Notes under the pieces: generated by a model
Told to the model about the DNA's origin: nothing
The model's input: the letters and a program-made list of their open reading frames with translations, nothing else
Databases searched by the model: none
Position numbers and translations under genes: made by a program
From: Mesorhizobium sp. 131-2-1
GTDB taxonomy: Bacteria; Pseudomonadota; Alphaproteobacteria; Rhizobiales; Rhizobiaceae
Direction of reading: 5' to 3'
NCBI RefSeq assembly: GCF_016756535.1
Contig: NZ_AP023248.1
Coordinates: forward strand, 62,001 to 126,000
DNA length: 64,000 bases
In this document: piece by piece, positions 34,557-43,301 of the stretch
Layout of the letters: each line of letters begins with the position of its first letter
How positions within the stretch are numbered: position 1 is the first letter of the stretch

Positions 34557-35010
34557 TCAAAAACCGAGCTTCGCGAGGGCGCGGCCGTGCCCCAATTCGA
34601 CGACAGTTTGCCGGCTCGTGGAGGCAACCCGGAAATCGAGCCCCCGCTTCTCGTTTGATCTAATCGCAAACTCCCTACACCAGGCGGAATCTTCATAGAT
34701 CGCAATTGGAAAAACGTCGCCATTGCAATACCACCGCCAGGTCGAGTTTGCCTGCATGGAGCGCTTCAATCTGTTCTGACGATGGCTGACGGTAACGTCT
34801 ACCTTGGGATGGCGCTTTGCGAATGCGCCGAGTGCTCTGGTCAGCACCGAATAGCCGTACTCCTGCGGAATGCCGATCCGCACTGGCCCGCGAAATGGGC
34901 GTGCGTTCAACATTACGTGCCGGACACCTCGCGAAGCATCGTTCGACCCGAATCAAGCGCCTGATCAAAAAACATCTTCGGGCCCCGATAGCTGTCGTCT
35001 CCATGTTTGA
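34557..35010 (-). pseudogene. Degraded LysR-family regulator fragment
   Basis: Pieces of a LysR effector domain appear in different frames on the minus strand: MFFDQALDSGRTMLREVSGT (linker helix), then after a shift ARPFRGPVRIGIPQEYG and GAFAKRHPKVDVTVSH, then in another frame SSEQIEALHAGKLDLAVV. The order is colinear with a normal LysR protein, so at least two frameshifts have broken it, and the DNA-binding domain is missing. It lies between the Liv operon and the next LysR gene and probably marks a past rearrangement. Confidence 0.7.
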
Positions 35011-35041
35011 TGGCCACCGTCCATGGTAGCAGGTCAACATG

Positions 35042-35962
35042 CTATTCTCCGCTTGCGGCGTCAGCAGACTGATATTTGAGAAGTCTCTCCCAGACGGCAA
35101 CCTCGACGGGTCTCGGCTTGCCAACCAGCCGGACCGCCGTCACGTCCAAGCTACAACTGGGAAGGGTTTCGGACAGGTCCACAAGTTTGCCCGTGTCGAT
35201 GCGGTCCCGCGCAAGAGACTCGGGGACCCAGGCGACACCGATGCCCATGCTTGCCATCTCGATTGATGCGAGCGTGAGCGCGGTTTCCGCTTTTGGGGAC
35301 GCATCGCCAAAGTCGCGGATTAGTGGCAGAATCGTGCGCTCCAAAACTTGGCCAAAAAAGACATCCGCAGGGTAGGCGATGTAGGGCACCTCGCCGGCCT
35401 CGCGGCTCGCGGACAATCGGGCCAATCCCTCAGGCGCCAACACGGGAATGAGACGCTCCACCCCAATAGTGACGCTGTCGATATAGGCCCCGAGGATGGG
35501 ATGGTCGTGTCCTGGTAGTCGATAAACGATCAGGATGTCTGCCTGCCGCGACAGAAGTTGGGCGAAGCAGTCCGCCAGATTGGCCGAACGGAGACGGATA
35601 TAGATGTCGCTGCGGTGAAGACTGATATCCTTGATAATCGAGGGTGTCAGGCTTGTCGTCAGCGAATGTTGGCTGGAAATGACCAGCTTGTTATCCGACA
35701 TCCGGTCGCCGCGGCGTAGGTCGGCGTTAAGCTGGCGCAGCATTCTTGCGAGGTGTGCGATTTGATCCCGCTGCGCCTCTGTATGTTTGAGCAGATGGAT
35801 CGGCTTGCGCGTCCTGTCGAAGAGTTCGGTGCCAACCTGGTCCTCAATATTCTGTATCCGGCGCGAAAAGGCAGACTGAGTGAGGTGGCGCCGATCTGCG
35901 GCCTCACTGAAGGAACCGGTTTCCGCAACCGCAAGGATGTCTTCAAGCCAATCCAGCCGCAT
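35042..35962 (-). CDS. LysR-family regulator, divergent from the cysteate lyase gene
   Basis: A 306-residue LysR regulator. The ATG at 35962 has GGAGG 5 bp upstream, better than a TTG 12 bp further out. The helix-turn-helix is at residues ~4-60 (DILAVAETGSFSEAADRRHL). It is divergent from the cysteate sulfo-lyase gene across ~110 bp holding a dyad and a direct repeat, so it is the likely regulator of the sulfonate operon, in the position of CuyR in other bacteria. The effector is unknown, perhaps cysteate or sulfopyruvate. Confidence 0.86.
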   Translation of the reverse strand: MRLDWLEDILAVAETGSFSEAADRRHLTQSAFSRRIQNIEDQVGTELFDRTRKPIHLLKHTEAQRDQIAHLARMLRQLNADLRRGDRMSDNKLVISSQHSLTTSLTPSIIKDISLHRSDIYIRLRSANLADCFAQLLSRQADILIVYRLPGHDHPILGAYIDSVTIGVERLIPVLAPEGLARLSASREAGEVPYIAYPADVFFGQVLERTILPLIRDFGDASPKAETALTLASIEMASMGIGVAWVPESLARDRIDTGKLVDLSETLPSCSLDVTAVRLVGKPRPVEVAVWERLLKYQSADAASGE

Positions 35963-35972
35963 TCGAGCCTCC

Positions 35973-36058
35973 AACTTGCACTATTTGCAAGTTATGTCAA
36001 AAATTTCGCATTTGCCATCGGCATATAGAGCGCAGATAGTTCCAGTACGCAAGTTATG
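35973..36058. promoter_or_regulatory. LysR operator in the regulator/cuyA divergent promoter
   Basis: AACTTGCA (35973-35980) and TGCAAGTT (35986-35993) are perfect inverted arms with a 5-bp spacer, starting 11 bp from the regulator ATG. GCAAGTTATG, part of this dyad at 35987-35996, recurs exactly at 36049-36058, 62 bp away and just before the cuyA ribosome site. The pair suits a recognition site and an activation site of the LysR protein. Confidence 0.68.
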
Positions 36059-36071
36059 ATAAGGAAGCCAA

Positions 36072-37094
36072 ATGCACCTCGCTCGTTTTCCTCGCGTCTT
36101 TCTGGCCCATTTGCCGACTCCGCTTGAAAAGCTGGATCGTCTGTCGAAAGAGTTGGGAGGGCCAGAAATCTGGATCAAGCGAGATGACTGCACAGGTCTG
36201 TCGACGGGCGGCAACAAGACGCGCAAGCTGGAGTTCCTGATGGCCGAAGCGCTGGCCATGGGTGCGGACACCGTCATGACCCAGGGCGCCACGCAGTCCA
36301 ACCATGCGCGTCAGACCGCAGCCTTCGCGGCCAAGCTGGGCATGGATTGCCACATCCTGCTGGAAGACCGCACCGGGTCGAATGACGCCAACTATAACGG
36401 CAACGGCAACGTGCTGCTGGACCACTTGCATGGGGCGACAATTTCCAAGCGCGCCGGCGGCATGGATATGCAGGCCGAGATGGAGGCGGTGGCCGGCGAG
36501 CTGCGCGCCGAGGGGCGCCAAGTCTACGTGATCCCAGGCGGGGGCTCGAACGCCACAGGCGCGCTCGGCTATGTAAACTGTGCCTTCGAGCTGGTCTCGC
36601 AAGCGAATGATCGCGGGCTGGTGATCGACCACCTGGTCACGGCAACCGGGAGCGCGGGTACCCAAGCGGGTCTGATCACGGGCTTGAAGGCGATCAACGC
36701 GGGCATCCCGCTGACAGGGATCGGCGTGCGCGCGCCTAAGGAAAAGCAGGAAGAAAACGTCTACAATCTGGCGCTGTTAACGGCCAAAAAACTTGGGTGC
36801 CCGGATGTCGTGTCGCGTAGCGATGTTGTTGCAGACAGCAGCTATGTCGGGCCCGGCTATGGTATCCCGCGCGAAGATACGCTGGAAGCAATCCGAATGT
36901 TCGCGCAGCTCGAGGCTATCCTTCTGGACCCGGTATATTCCGGCAAAGGCGCGGCTGGCCTGATCGACTATTGCCGGAAGGGCAATTTCAAGAAGGGCGA
37001 GCGTGTTGTCTTCCTGCACACCGGTGGATCGGCGGCGCTATTCGGCTATGACGCTGCTTTTGCCGGCGACAACCAAGCCCTGGCTGCCGAGTAA
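36072..37094 (+). CDS. cuyA: L-cysteate sulfo-lyase (CuyA-like PLP enzyme)
   Basis: A 340-residue enzyme of the ACC deaminase/D-cysteine desulfhydrase family (fold type II). The PLP lysine is K49 in [12 protein letters not shown], and the ligand loop is [15 protein letters not shown]. Overall wording strongly recalls the CuyA of Ruegeria (start MHLxRFPR, then [20 protein letters not shown]). CuyA splits L-cysteate into pyruvate, ammonia and sulfite. D-cysteine desulfhydrases are close relatives, so the substrate is inferred mainly from the sulfonate transporter and HpsN-like gene in the same operon. The ribosome site is AAGGA at 36060-36064. Confidence 0.78.
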   Translation: MHLARFPRVFLAHLPTPLEKLDRLSKELGGPEIWIKRDDCTGLSTGGNKTRKLEFLMAEALAMGADTVMTQGATQSNHARQTAAFAAKLGMDCHILLEDRTGSNDANYNGNGNVLLDHLHGATISKRAGGMDMQAEMEAVAGELRAEGRQVYVIPGGGSNATGALGYVNCAFELVSQANDRGLVIDHLVTATGSAGTQAGLITGLKAINAGIPLTGIGVRAPKEKQEENVYNLALLTAKKLGCPDVVSRSDVVADSSYVGPGYGIPREDTLEAIRMFAQLEAILLDPVYSGKGAAGLIDYCRKGNFKKGERVVFLHTGGSAALFGYDAAFAGDNQALAAE

Positions 37095-37098
37095 CCAG

Positions 37099-38307
37099 AT
37101 GGTCCGACCTCGCTTCACCGGCAGCTTTACGCAACAGCCCTCGATCCCGGACGAGGCGATCGCAGCTGCAGTCGCGGTGATGCGCTCGGGTCGGTTGCAC
37201 CGCTACAATATTGCCACCGGCGAAGAGAGTGAGACCATGGCTTTGGAGCGCGAGTATGCCTCCTGGCAAGGCTCGCGATATTGCATAGCTGTGGCGTCTG
37301 GCGGGCAAGCGATGCAAATCGCTTTGCGGGCGGCGGGAGTTTTGCCGCAAGATGCCGTTCTGACGAATGGCTTCACGCTTGCCCCGGTGCCTGGCGCGAT
37401 TGCGGCGGTGGGGTGCAGTCCAATCCTCATCGAGATCACCGAAGACATGGTCATCGATCTTGACGATCTGGCCGTCAAAGCACGTCAGACCGGCGCGCGC
37501 CACTTGCTGCTGTCACATATGCGTGGCCATCAGTGCGACATGGACAGGCTGGTCCGCCTGGCTGCAGACCTAAAACTGGCCGTGATCGAAGATTGCGCGC
37601 ATACGATGGGCGCAACATGGAACGGCCGTCGCTCGGGCGCTTTCGGGCTCGCGGGGTGTTTCAGCACGCAAACCTACAAACACCTGAACTCGGGGGAAGG
37701 CGGGCTTCTGACGTCGGATGACGCCGAGTTCATTGCGCGTGCGACCATCCTTTCCGGGTCCTACATGCTGTACGAACGGCATGGAGCGGGCCCCGGCAAA
37801 GAAACGTTTGCCGATATCCGTCTGGATACCCCGAACATGTCGGCGCGCATGGACAATTTGCGCGCCGCTCTGTTGCGGCCCCAGTTGAGGATGATCGACG
37901 AAAGCATCAGGGCGTGGAACGAGCGACATGACTATCTGGCTCGGCGTCTTGCCGCTTGCTCCTCGATCCAAATGCCGCACCGTCCGGATGCCGAAGCTTA
38001 CGTCGGTTCGTCGATCCAGTTTCTCGTTCCCGGAATTTCTTCCGGCGCAGCCCGCGAAATTGTCGACCGTCTTGCCGAAGTCGGCGTCGAGCTGAAATGG
38101 TTTGGCGCCGAACAGCCAGTGGGGTTCACGTCCGATCACCACAGCTGGCGTTATGCAGGAGCTCAAAGCCTCCCCATTACCGATGCCATTCTGTCTGGCC
38201 TGTTCGACATGCGCCTGCCCTTGACGTTCAGCCTCGAGGATTGCGCCCTGCTGGCCGACCACATCCTCGACACCGTCGCGGTGCTCGCATCGAAGTGTGA
38301 CGCATGA
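37099..38307 (+). CDS. DegT/DnrJ/EryC1-family PLP aminotransferase
   Basis: A 402-residue fold type I aminotransferase, starting 4 bp after the lyase stop. The PLP-binding lysine is K194 in FSTQTYKHLNSGEGG and the cofactor aspartate D165 in VIEDCAHTMGA. Most members transaminate keto sugars, but no sugar or antibiotic gene lies nearby. In this operon it could supply or consume the substrate of the lyase, for example by interconverting 3-sulfopyruvate and cysteate. That proposal is an inference. The stop overlaps the racemase gene by 4 bp. Confidence 0.8.
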   Translation: MVRPRFTGSFTQQPSIPDEAIAAAVAVMRSGRLHRYNIATGEESETMALEREYASWQGSRYCIAVASGGQAMQIALRAAGVLPQDAVLTNGFTLAPVPGAIAAVGCSPILIEITEDMVIDLDDLAVKARQTGARHLLLSHMRGHQCDMDRLVRLAADLKLAVIEDCAHTMGATWNGRRSGAFGLAGCFSTQTYKHLNSGEGGLLTSDDAEFIARATILSGSYMLYERHGAGPGKETFADIRLDTPNMSARMDNLRAALLRPQLRMIDESIRAWNERHDYLARRLAACSSIQMPHRPDAEAYVGSSIQFLVPGISSGAAREIVDRLAEVGVELKWFGAEQPVGFTSDHHSWRYAGAQSLPITDAILSGLFDMRLPLTFSLEDCALLADHILDTVAVLASKCDA

Positions 38308-38990
38308 TGCGACGCGTAGGTGTGCTCGGCGGCATGGGACCGGAGGCGACCATCCTGATCATGCAAAAGATTCTGACCCGGGTCAGAGCGGCGGATGATG
38401 CCGATCACATCCCACTGATTGTCGATCAGAATCCGCAGGTGCCCTCGCGAATTCGGCACTTGATCGAAGGAACTGGCGAAGATCCTGGTCCGGTGTTGGC
38501 CGATATGGCCCGTCGCCTCGTTGCGGCCGGAGCTGAAGCCTTGGCCATGCCCTGCAATACTGCCCACTATTATGCGCCGACCATCCGTGCCGCGGTGACG
38601 GTGCCTTTTCTTGACATGGTCGAGGTCTCGGTCGCGCATGCGGCGGCTTTGGTGGGGCAAAACACGTCGATCGGAATTCTTGCCTCGCCTGCCGTCCGGA
38701 AGGTCGGCCTGTTCGATATCCAGCTGTCGAAACTGGGGTTGACCGGGCTTTACGCCAGCGACGAGCCGGCGATGCTGGCTGCTATCCGACAGATCAAGGC
38801 CAAAGGCCCTCAACCTGAGGCGCGGCAAATCCTGAGGGCCGCTTCAGACGATTTGCTGGCGCGCGGCGCGGTCGTTCAAATGATCGCTTGCACAGAGTTC
38901 TCTCTGATCGCCGATGCCGTTGCCGAAGGCGCCACAACCTTCGACACACTTGACCAATTGGTTCAAGCCATCCTGTCTTTTGCCGCCTAG
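38304..38990 (+). CDS. Aspartate/glutamate racemase-family protein
   Basis: A 228-residue protein with the two catalytic cysteines of cofactor-independent Asp/Glu racemases: C84 in AMPCNTAHYY and C196 in MIACTEFS. The N-terminus VGVLGGMGPEAT is the family signature. Cysteate is an aspartate analogue (sulfonate for carboxylate), so racemisation of D- to L-cysteate would feed the sulfo-lyase. This is inferred from context; aspartate itself is the default substrate. Both cysteines are intact, so it should be active. Confidence 0.85.
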   Translation: MMRRVGVLGGMGPEATILIMQKILTRVRAADDADHIPLIVDQNPQVPSRIRHLIEGTGEDPGPVLADMARRLVAAGAEALAMPCNTAHYYAPTIRAAVTVPFLDMVEVSVAHAAALVGQNTSIGILASPAVRKVGLFDIQLSKLGLTGLYASDEPAMLAAIRQIKAKGPQPEARQILRAASDDLLARGAVVQMIACTEFSLIADAVAEGATTFDTLDQLVQAILSFAA

Positions 38991-39084
38991 GACAGCGGCA
39001 AGAAAAGAACAGCTACGGGGATCGACTGCCCTGCAAGAAAAAGAGCGAAACCGCCGGAACACTCAACAAAGGAGAAATGAGAAA

Positions 39085-40077
39085 ATGACCACAATGCTCA
39101 CAAGGGCCATCATAGCGGGGGCCGCCGTTCTGGCATTGTCCTCGACTGCACTTTCGGCAGAAACAGTAGTGATGTCGACATTTGGCGATCCGACGCCGAT
39201 GAACGCCGCGCGCGCCACGCATGAATTCGAAAAAGCCACCGGCTGGACCATCGAGTGGCGCAAATTTGACTCGGGCGCCGATGTTATCGCGGCGATGGCG
39301 TCGGGCGACGTCAAGGTCGGTGAACTAGGCTCGTCCCCCTTGGCAATCGCGACCAGCCAAGGCGTCGATCTGCAGATGTTCATGTTTTCCTACGCCGTCG
39401 GCCAGTCGGAAAGTCTGATCGCGCACAACGGATCCGGGATCACCTCGCTTGCGGACCTGAAGGGTAAGCGCGTTGCGGTGCCCGTTGGCTCGACGGCGCA
39501 TTTCTCTCTGATGGGTGCGATTGCTCATGCCGGGCTGAAGGAAACCGATGTCACCATCATGTCGATGAAGCCCGATCAGATCGCTGCCGCATGGGAACAG
39601 GGCACGATCGATGCCGCCTTTATATGGCCTCCGGTTCAAAACGAGATATTGAAAACCGGCACCCGGATCGTCGGCGCGAACCAGACGGCTGAATGGGGAT
39701 ACCCGACCTTCAACGCCTGGGTAGCTAACACCGAATTTGCAACCGCGCACAAGGCTGAACTGGTTGCCTTCGCAAAGGCCATGGATGCGGCGAACATGGC
39801 CTACCTCAAGGATCCGTCAGCCTGGACCGCTGACAATGAAAGCGTCAAAGCCATTGCGAATCTGACGGGCGCGGAACCGGCCCAGGTCCCTGAGATCCTG
39901 ACTGGCTATACCTTCATTCCGCTGAAAGACCAGATGAGTGATAAATGGCTGGGCAACGCCGCCGCAGTAATGAAGGCCACTGCCCAGTTTCTGAAGGCGG
40001 CCGGCCGGATCGACAACGTGGCGGATGACTACTCGCGCTTCGTGAACACTTCCATTGCCGAAGAAGCGCTCAAGTGA
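39085..40077 (+). CDS. tauA: Taurine/sulfonate-type ABC transporter, binding protein (TauA-like)
   Basis: A 330-residue periplasmic protein of the TauA/SsuA/NrtA family (PF09084-like). The start at 39085 follows AAAGGAG; residues 1-24 form a Sec signal peptide ending STALSA. Motifs include VGELGSSPLAIATSQG, KGKRVAVPVGSTAHFSL and WPPVQNEI. These are shared with TauA proteins and cover the sulfonate-binding cleft. With the lyase upstream, the ligand may be cysteate, taurine or dihydroxypropanesulfonate. Confidence 0.85.
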   Translation: MTTMLTRAIIAGAAVLALSSTALSAETVVMSTFGDPTPMNAARATHEFEKATGWTIEWRKFDSGADVIAAMASGDVKVGELGSSPLAIATSQGVDLQMFMFSYAVGQSESLIAHNGSGITSLADLKGKRVAVPVGSTAHFSLMGAIAHAGLKETDVTIMSMKPDQIAAAWEQGTIDAAFIWPPVQNEILKTGTRIVGANQTAEWGYPTFNAWVANTEFATAHKAELVAFAKAMDAANMAYLKDPSAWTADNESVKAIANLTGAEPAQVPEILTGYTFIPLKDQMSDKWLGNAAAVMKATAQFLKAAGRIDNVADDYSRFVNTSIAEEALK

Positions 40078-40141
40078 CCTGACAAGGTCCTGCCCGGTTC
40101 TTACGCCGGGCAGGATACCGAGATCGCTCGAGGAGGAGCTC

Positions 40142-40930
40142 ATGCGCCTGAATGTCGACAACGTATCCGTGGTCTACCCAGCGGCGGACGGTCGCCCCCC
40201 TGTGGCGGCTCTGAGCCAGATCAACCTGACCATCGAGAATGATGAATTCGTCGTCGCACTTGGCGCTTCGGGTTGTGGGAAGTCCACGCTGCTCAATCTC
40301 ATAGCCGGCTTCTTGTCACCCACATCCGGAAGCCTCAAGCTGGATGACAATCTGGTTTCCGGGCCTGGGGCAGACCGCGCCGTCGTCTTCCAAAAGCATG
40401 CACTCCTGCCCTGGCTCAACGTCCTCGACAACGTGGCTTTTGGACTCCAAATCCAAGGTGTCGGGAAGAATGCTCGCTATGAGACAGCCGACAAGTTCGT
40501 CGGGCTTCTGGGTCTGGATGGCTTTCAGCAATCTCCTGTCTACAAGCTATCAGGCGGGATGCAGCAGCGTGTCGGTATCGCCCGAGCCCTGACCTGCGAC
40601 CCAAAGATTCTGCTGATGGATGAACCACTTGGCGCCTTGGATGCCTTGACGCGTGAAAAGGCCCAGGAGCTGATCCTCAACATCTGGAACGATACCAACA
40701 AGTCGGTGTTCTTCATCACCCACAGCGTCGAAGAGGCGCTGTTCATGGGGACAAAACTGATCGTGATGTCGCCACGGCCGGGTCGGATCACGCATACTTT
40801 CGACTTGCCGTTCTCACGAGAGTTTCTGAACGGAACGCCGGCGCGTCAGGTCAAGGCATCGCGTGAGTTCATTGGCCTTCGGGAAGACGTCCTAAAAATC
40901 ATCTTTGCCGACGAGGAGCAGGCAGCATGA
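40142..40930 (+). CDS. tauB: Taurine/sulfonate-type ABC transporter ATPase (TauB-like)
   Basis: A 262-residue ATP-binding subunit with a strong ribosome site (GAGGAGG). Walker A GASGCGKST, signature LSGGMQQR, Walker B ILLMDEPLGALDALTRE and H-loop ITHSVEEA are all of the TauB/SsuB/NrtD type, as is the Q-loop segment VFQKHALLPWLNVLDNVAFG. It overlaps the permease gene by 4 bp. Confidence 0.87.
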   Translation: MRLNVDNVSVVYPAADGRPPVAALSQINLTIENDEFVVALGASGCGKSTLLNLIAGFLSPTSGSLKLDDNLVSGPGADRAVVFQKHALLPWLNVLDNVAFGLQIQGVGKNARYETADKFVGLLGLDGFQQSPVYKLSGGMQQRVGIARALTCDPKILLMDEPLGALDALTREKAQELILNIWNDTNKSVFFITHSVEEALFMGTKLIVMSPRPGRITHTFDLPFSREFLNGTPARQVKASREFIGLREDVLKIIFADEEQAA

Positions 40931-41796
40931 CAGACAGGGCATCTTCACCGCCGCGCGAGGTGGCCGGCCTGATCGCGCGCCTCTCCCGTGCGCGGCCCAC
41001 CAGGCCGGGCGAGATCTACGGTGTTCCGGGTCAAGGCAATACGCTTTGGCTTTCGGCCTGCTCGATCGCCCTGTTCTTCTTCGTCTGGTGGCTCGTCACG
41101 GCCATGGGCTGGGTCAAACCGCTGTTCGTGCCCTCTCCAATGGAGATCGTGGGAAAGTTCATCTTCATATTGAACAATGGCTTTACTGGCACGTCGTTTC
41201 TTGACCACGTGACGATATCGACGGTGCGCGTGTTCGGGGCGTTCCTTCTGGCCTGCGCCATCGGTCTGCCGCTCGGGCTTGCAATGGGTATGAGCCCGGT
41301 CATGCGCGGCATTTTCGATCCGCCGATCGAATTTTACCGACCGATTCCGCCGCTGGCCTATTTGCCGCTCATGATCATCTGGTTCGGCATCGGCGAGACT
41401 TCCAAGATTCTGCTGATCTTCCTGTCGGTTTTTGCCCCGGTGGTTCTAGGTGCCAGATCCGGTGTCAAGTCTGCCGCGATCGAGCAGATCCATGCGGCTT
41501 ATTCTTTCGGTGCGACCCGCTGGCAGGTAATGCGTTATGTTATCATGCCTTCAGCCATGCCCGAGATCCTGACGGCCATGCGGATCGGCATCGGTTTTGG
41601 ATGGACGACGCTGGTCGCCGCTGAAATGGTCGCTGCCACCAAGGGTCTTGGCTACATGGTTCTGTCGGCCAGCCAGTTTTTGCAAACGCCCGTCGTGATC
41701 ATGGGAATCTTCGTGATCGCCATCATTGCCTTCGCCTTCGACCTCTTGATGCGCTTTGTCGAGCGTCGCCTCGTGCCCTGGAAGGGCAGAATGTAA
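40927..41796 (+). CDS. tauC: Taurine/sulfonate-type ABC transporter permease (TauC-like)
   Basis: A 289-residue inner-membrane protein with about six hydrophobic helices and the permease loop IEQIHAAYSFGATRWQVMRY, together with FIWFG-like spacing (LPLMIIWFGIGETSKILLIF, 20 residues). It completes the importer with the TauA- and TauB-like proteins. It is followed 16 bp later by the HpsN-like gene. Confidence 0.87.
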   Translation: MTDRASSPPREVAGLIARLSRARPTRPGEIYGVPGQGNTLWLSACSIALFFFVWWLVTAMGWVKPLFVPSPMEIVGKFIFILNNGFTGTSFLDHVTISTVRVFGAFLLACAIGLPLGLAMGMSPVMRGIFDPPIEFYRPIPPLAYLPLMIIWFGIGETSKILLIFLSVFAPVVLGARSGVKSAAIEQIHAAYSFGATRWQVMRYVIMPSAMPEILTAMRIGIGFGWTTLVAAEMVAATKGLGYMVLSASQFLQTPVVIMGIFVIAIIAFAFDLLMRFVERRLVPWKGRM

Positions 41797-41812
41797 TCTG
41801 AAAGCTAAAGAC

Positions 41813-43123
41813 ATGATTTATCTGAAAAAAGCCGGGCAGACTGCTGAAGCGGGCCACCGTGACGTGCGCGCCATCGTTGAAAAGATGCTTTCCGAAATTG
41901 CCACCGGGGGCGAAAGCGTTGCGCGAAGATTTGCGAGTGATCTCGATAAATGGAATGGCGAGATCGTCGTTTCGGTCGAGGAGCGCAGGGCTGCAGCCGC
42001 CTTGGTGCCGGAGCGGTTGAAAGCCGATATCCGTTTTGCCCACGACAACGTGCGCCGCTTTGCCGAAGCCCAGCTCGCGACGGCGACCGATTTTGCTGTC
42101 GAGATATTGCCGGGCCTCATGGCCGGACAAAGGCAGATTCCGGTATCGGCGGCCGGGTGTTATGTGCCCGGCGGGCGTTACAGCCACGTCGCCAGCGCGA
42201 TCATGACTATTACCACGGCCAAGGTCGCCGGTGTTCGGCATATCGCCGCATGCTCCCCGCCGCGTCCGGGGATCGGAATTCCACCGGCTATCATCTACAC
42301 GATGGATTTATGCGGCGCCGATGCCATCCTGAACATGGGCGGCGTTCAGGGTATCGCCTCCATCGCAAACGGCCTGTTCGGTTTGCCAAAGGCCGACATC
42401 CTTGTCGGCCCGGGCAACCAGTATGTCGCCGAGGCCAAGCGTATTCTCTATGGGCAGGTTGGCATCGACATGTTTGCCGGCCCGACCGACAGCATGGTCA
42501 TCGCCGACGGCCGTGCGGACGCGGAGTTGGTCGCTGCCGATCTGGTTGGGCAGGCCGAGCACGGTTATAATTCACCGGTCTGGCTGGTGACCTCGGACGC
42601 AGACCTGGCTGCACGCGTGATGGCGCGGGTGCCGGTACTGATCGAAACGCTGCCCCATCTCAACCGCGACAGTGCCCGCGCCGCCTGGACCGATTTTGCG
42701 GAGGTAATTCTTTGTGATGACGCCGAGGAAATGGCTGATGTCGCGGATCAGTTCGCGCCCGAGCATCTCCATGTTCAGGCTGACGATCTTGACTGGTGGT
42801 TGCAGCGCCTGCGGTCCTACGGATCGCTGTTCCTGGGCGAAGAGACCACGGTGGCCTTCGGCGACAAGACCTCCGGCCCGAACCACGTGCTTCCGACCTC
42901 CGGGTCGGCGCGCTATACCGGCGGCCTTTCAGTGCACAAATTCATGAAAACAGTGACCTGGCAGAGGGCGACACGCGCTGCCGCCCGGCCACTGGCAGAG
43001 GCGACGGCCCGGATTTCGCGCCTTGAGGGTATGGAAGGCCATGCCCGGTCCGCCGACATCCGGCTAGCCAAGTATTTCCCTGAGGACGTCTTTGACCTGA
43101 CTGCCGGAGATGTTTCGTCCTGA
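41813..43123 (+). CDS. hpsN: HpsN-like sulfopropanediol 3-dehydrogenase (histidinol dehydrogenase family)
   Basis: A 436-residue member of the HisD superfamily. It keeps the HisD landmarks AAGCYVPGGRY, VGPGNQYVAEAKR, IAG-type IDMFAGPTDS and the catalytic FAPEHLHV. It has the sub-signature of HpsN (ITTAKVAGVRHIAACSPPRP, 20 residues; LSVHKFMKTVTWQR) rather than of true HisD. HpsN oxidises (R)-2,3-dihydroxypropane-1-sulfonate to sulfolactate with two NAD+. No other his genes are near, and transporter and lyase genes support the sulfonate role. Oxidation of sulfolactate to sulfopyruvate is not obviously encoded in this operon. Confidence 0.72.
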   Translation: MIYLKKAGQTAEAGHRDVRAIVEKMLSEIATGGESVARRFASDLDKWNGEIVVSVEERRAAAALVPERLKADIRFAHDNVRRFAEAQLATATDFAVEILPGLMAGQRQIPVSAAGCYVPGGRYSHVASAIMTITTAKVAGVRHIAACSPPRPGIGIPPAIIYTMDLCGADAILNMGGVQGIASIANGLFGLPKADILVGPGNQYVAEAKRILYGQVGIDMFAGPTDSMVIADGRADAELVAADLVGQAEHGYNSPVWLVTSDADLAARVMARVPVLIETLPHLNRDSARAAWTDFAEVILCDDAEEMADVADQFAPEHLHVQADDLDWWLQRLRSYGSLFLGEETTVAFGDKTSGPNHVLPTSGSARYTGGLSVHKFMKTVTWQRATRAAARPLAEATARISRLEGMEGHARSADIRLAKYFPEDVFDLTAGDVSS

Positions 43124-43301
43124 TCTGGCCAGCGCCTCCCAAGCGTGGCGTTAAAGGGGCGATTTTTATTTCGACCTCGGTTGGCCGGGCGTATCCGGAG
43201 GAGAATTTCGGCGCTCCCGGGCATCGTTACCCCAGCTTTCAACTTGGCGAGAAGCTGCAAAAAGTCCCGTTCCTCGACTGGAAAGGCTTAAGACCCCGAA
43301 G

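Noticed and set aside
37099..38307. Nucleotide-sugar aminotransferase for surface polysaccharide
   Set aside because: DegT enzymes often have that role, but no glycosyltransferase or nucleotide-sugar gene is near, and the operon is otherwise devoted to sulfonates.
41813..43123. Histidine biosynthesis gene hisD
   Set aside because: No other his genes are adjacent, the gene sits in a sulfonate transporter operon, and its sub-family signatures match HpsN better.
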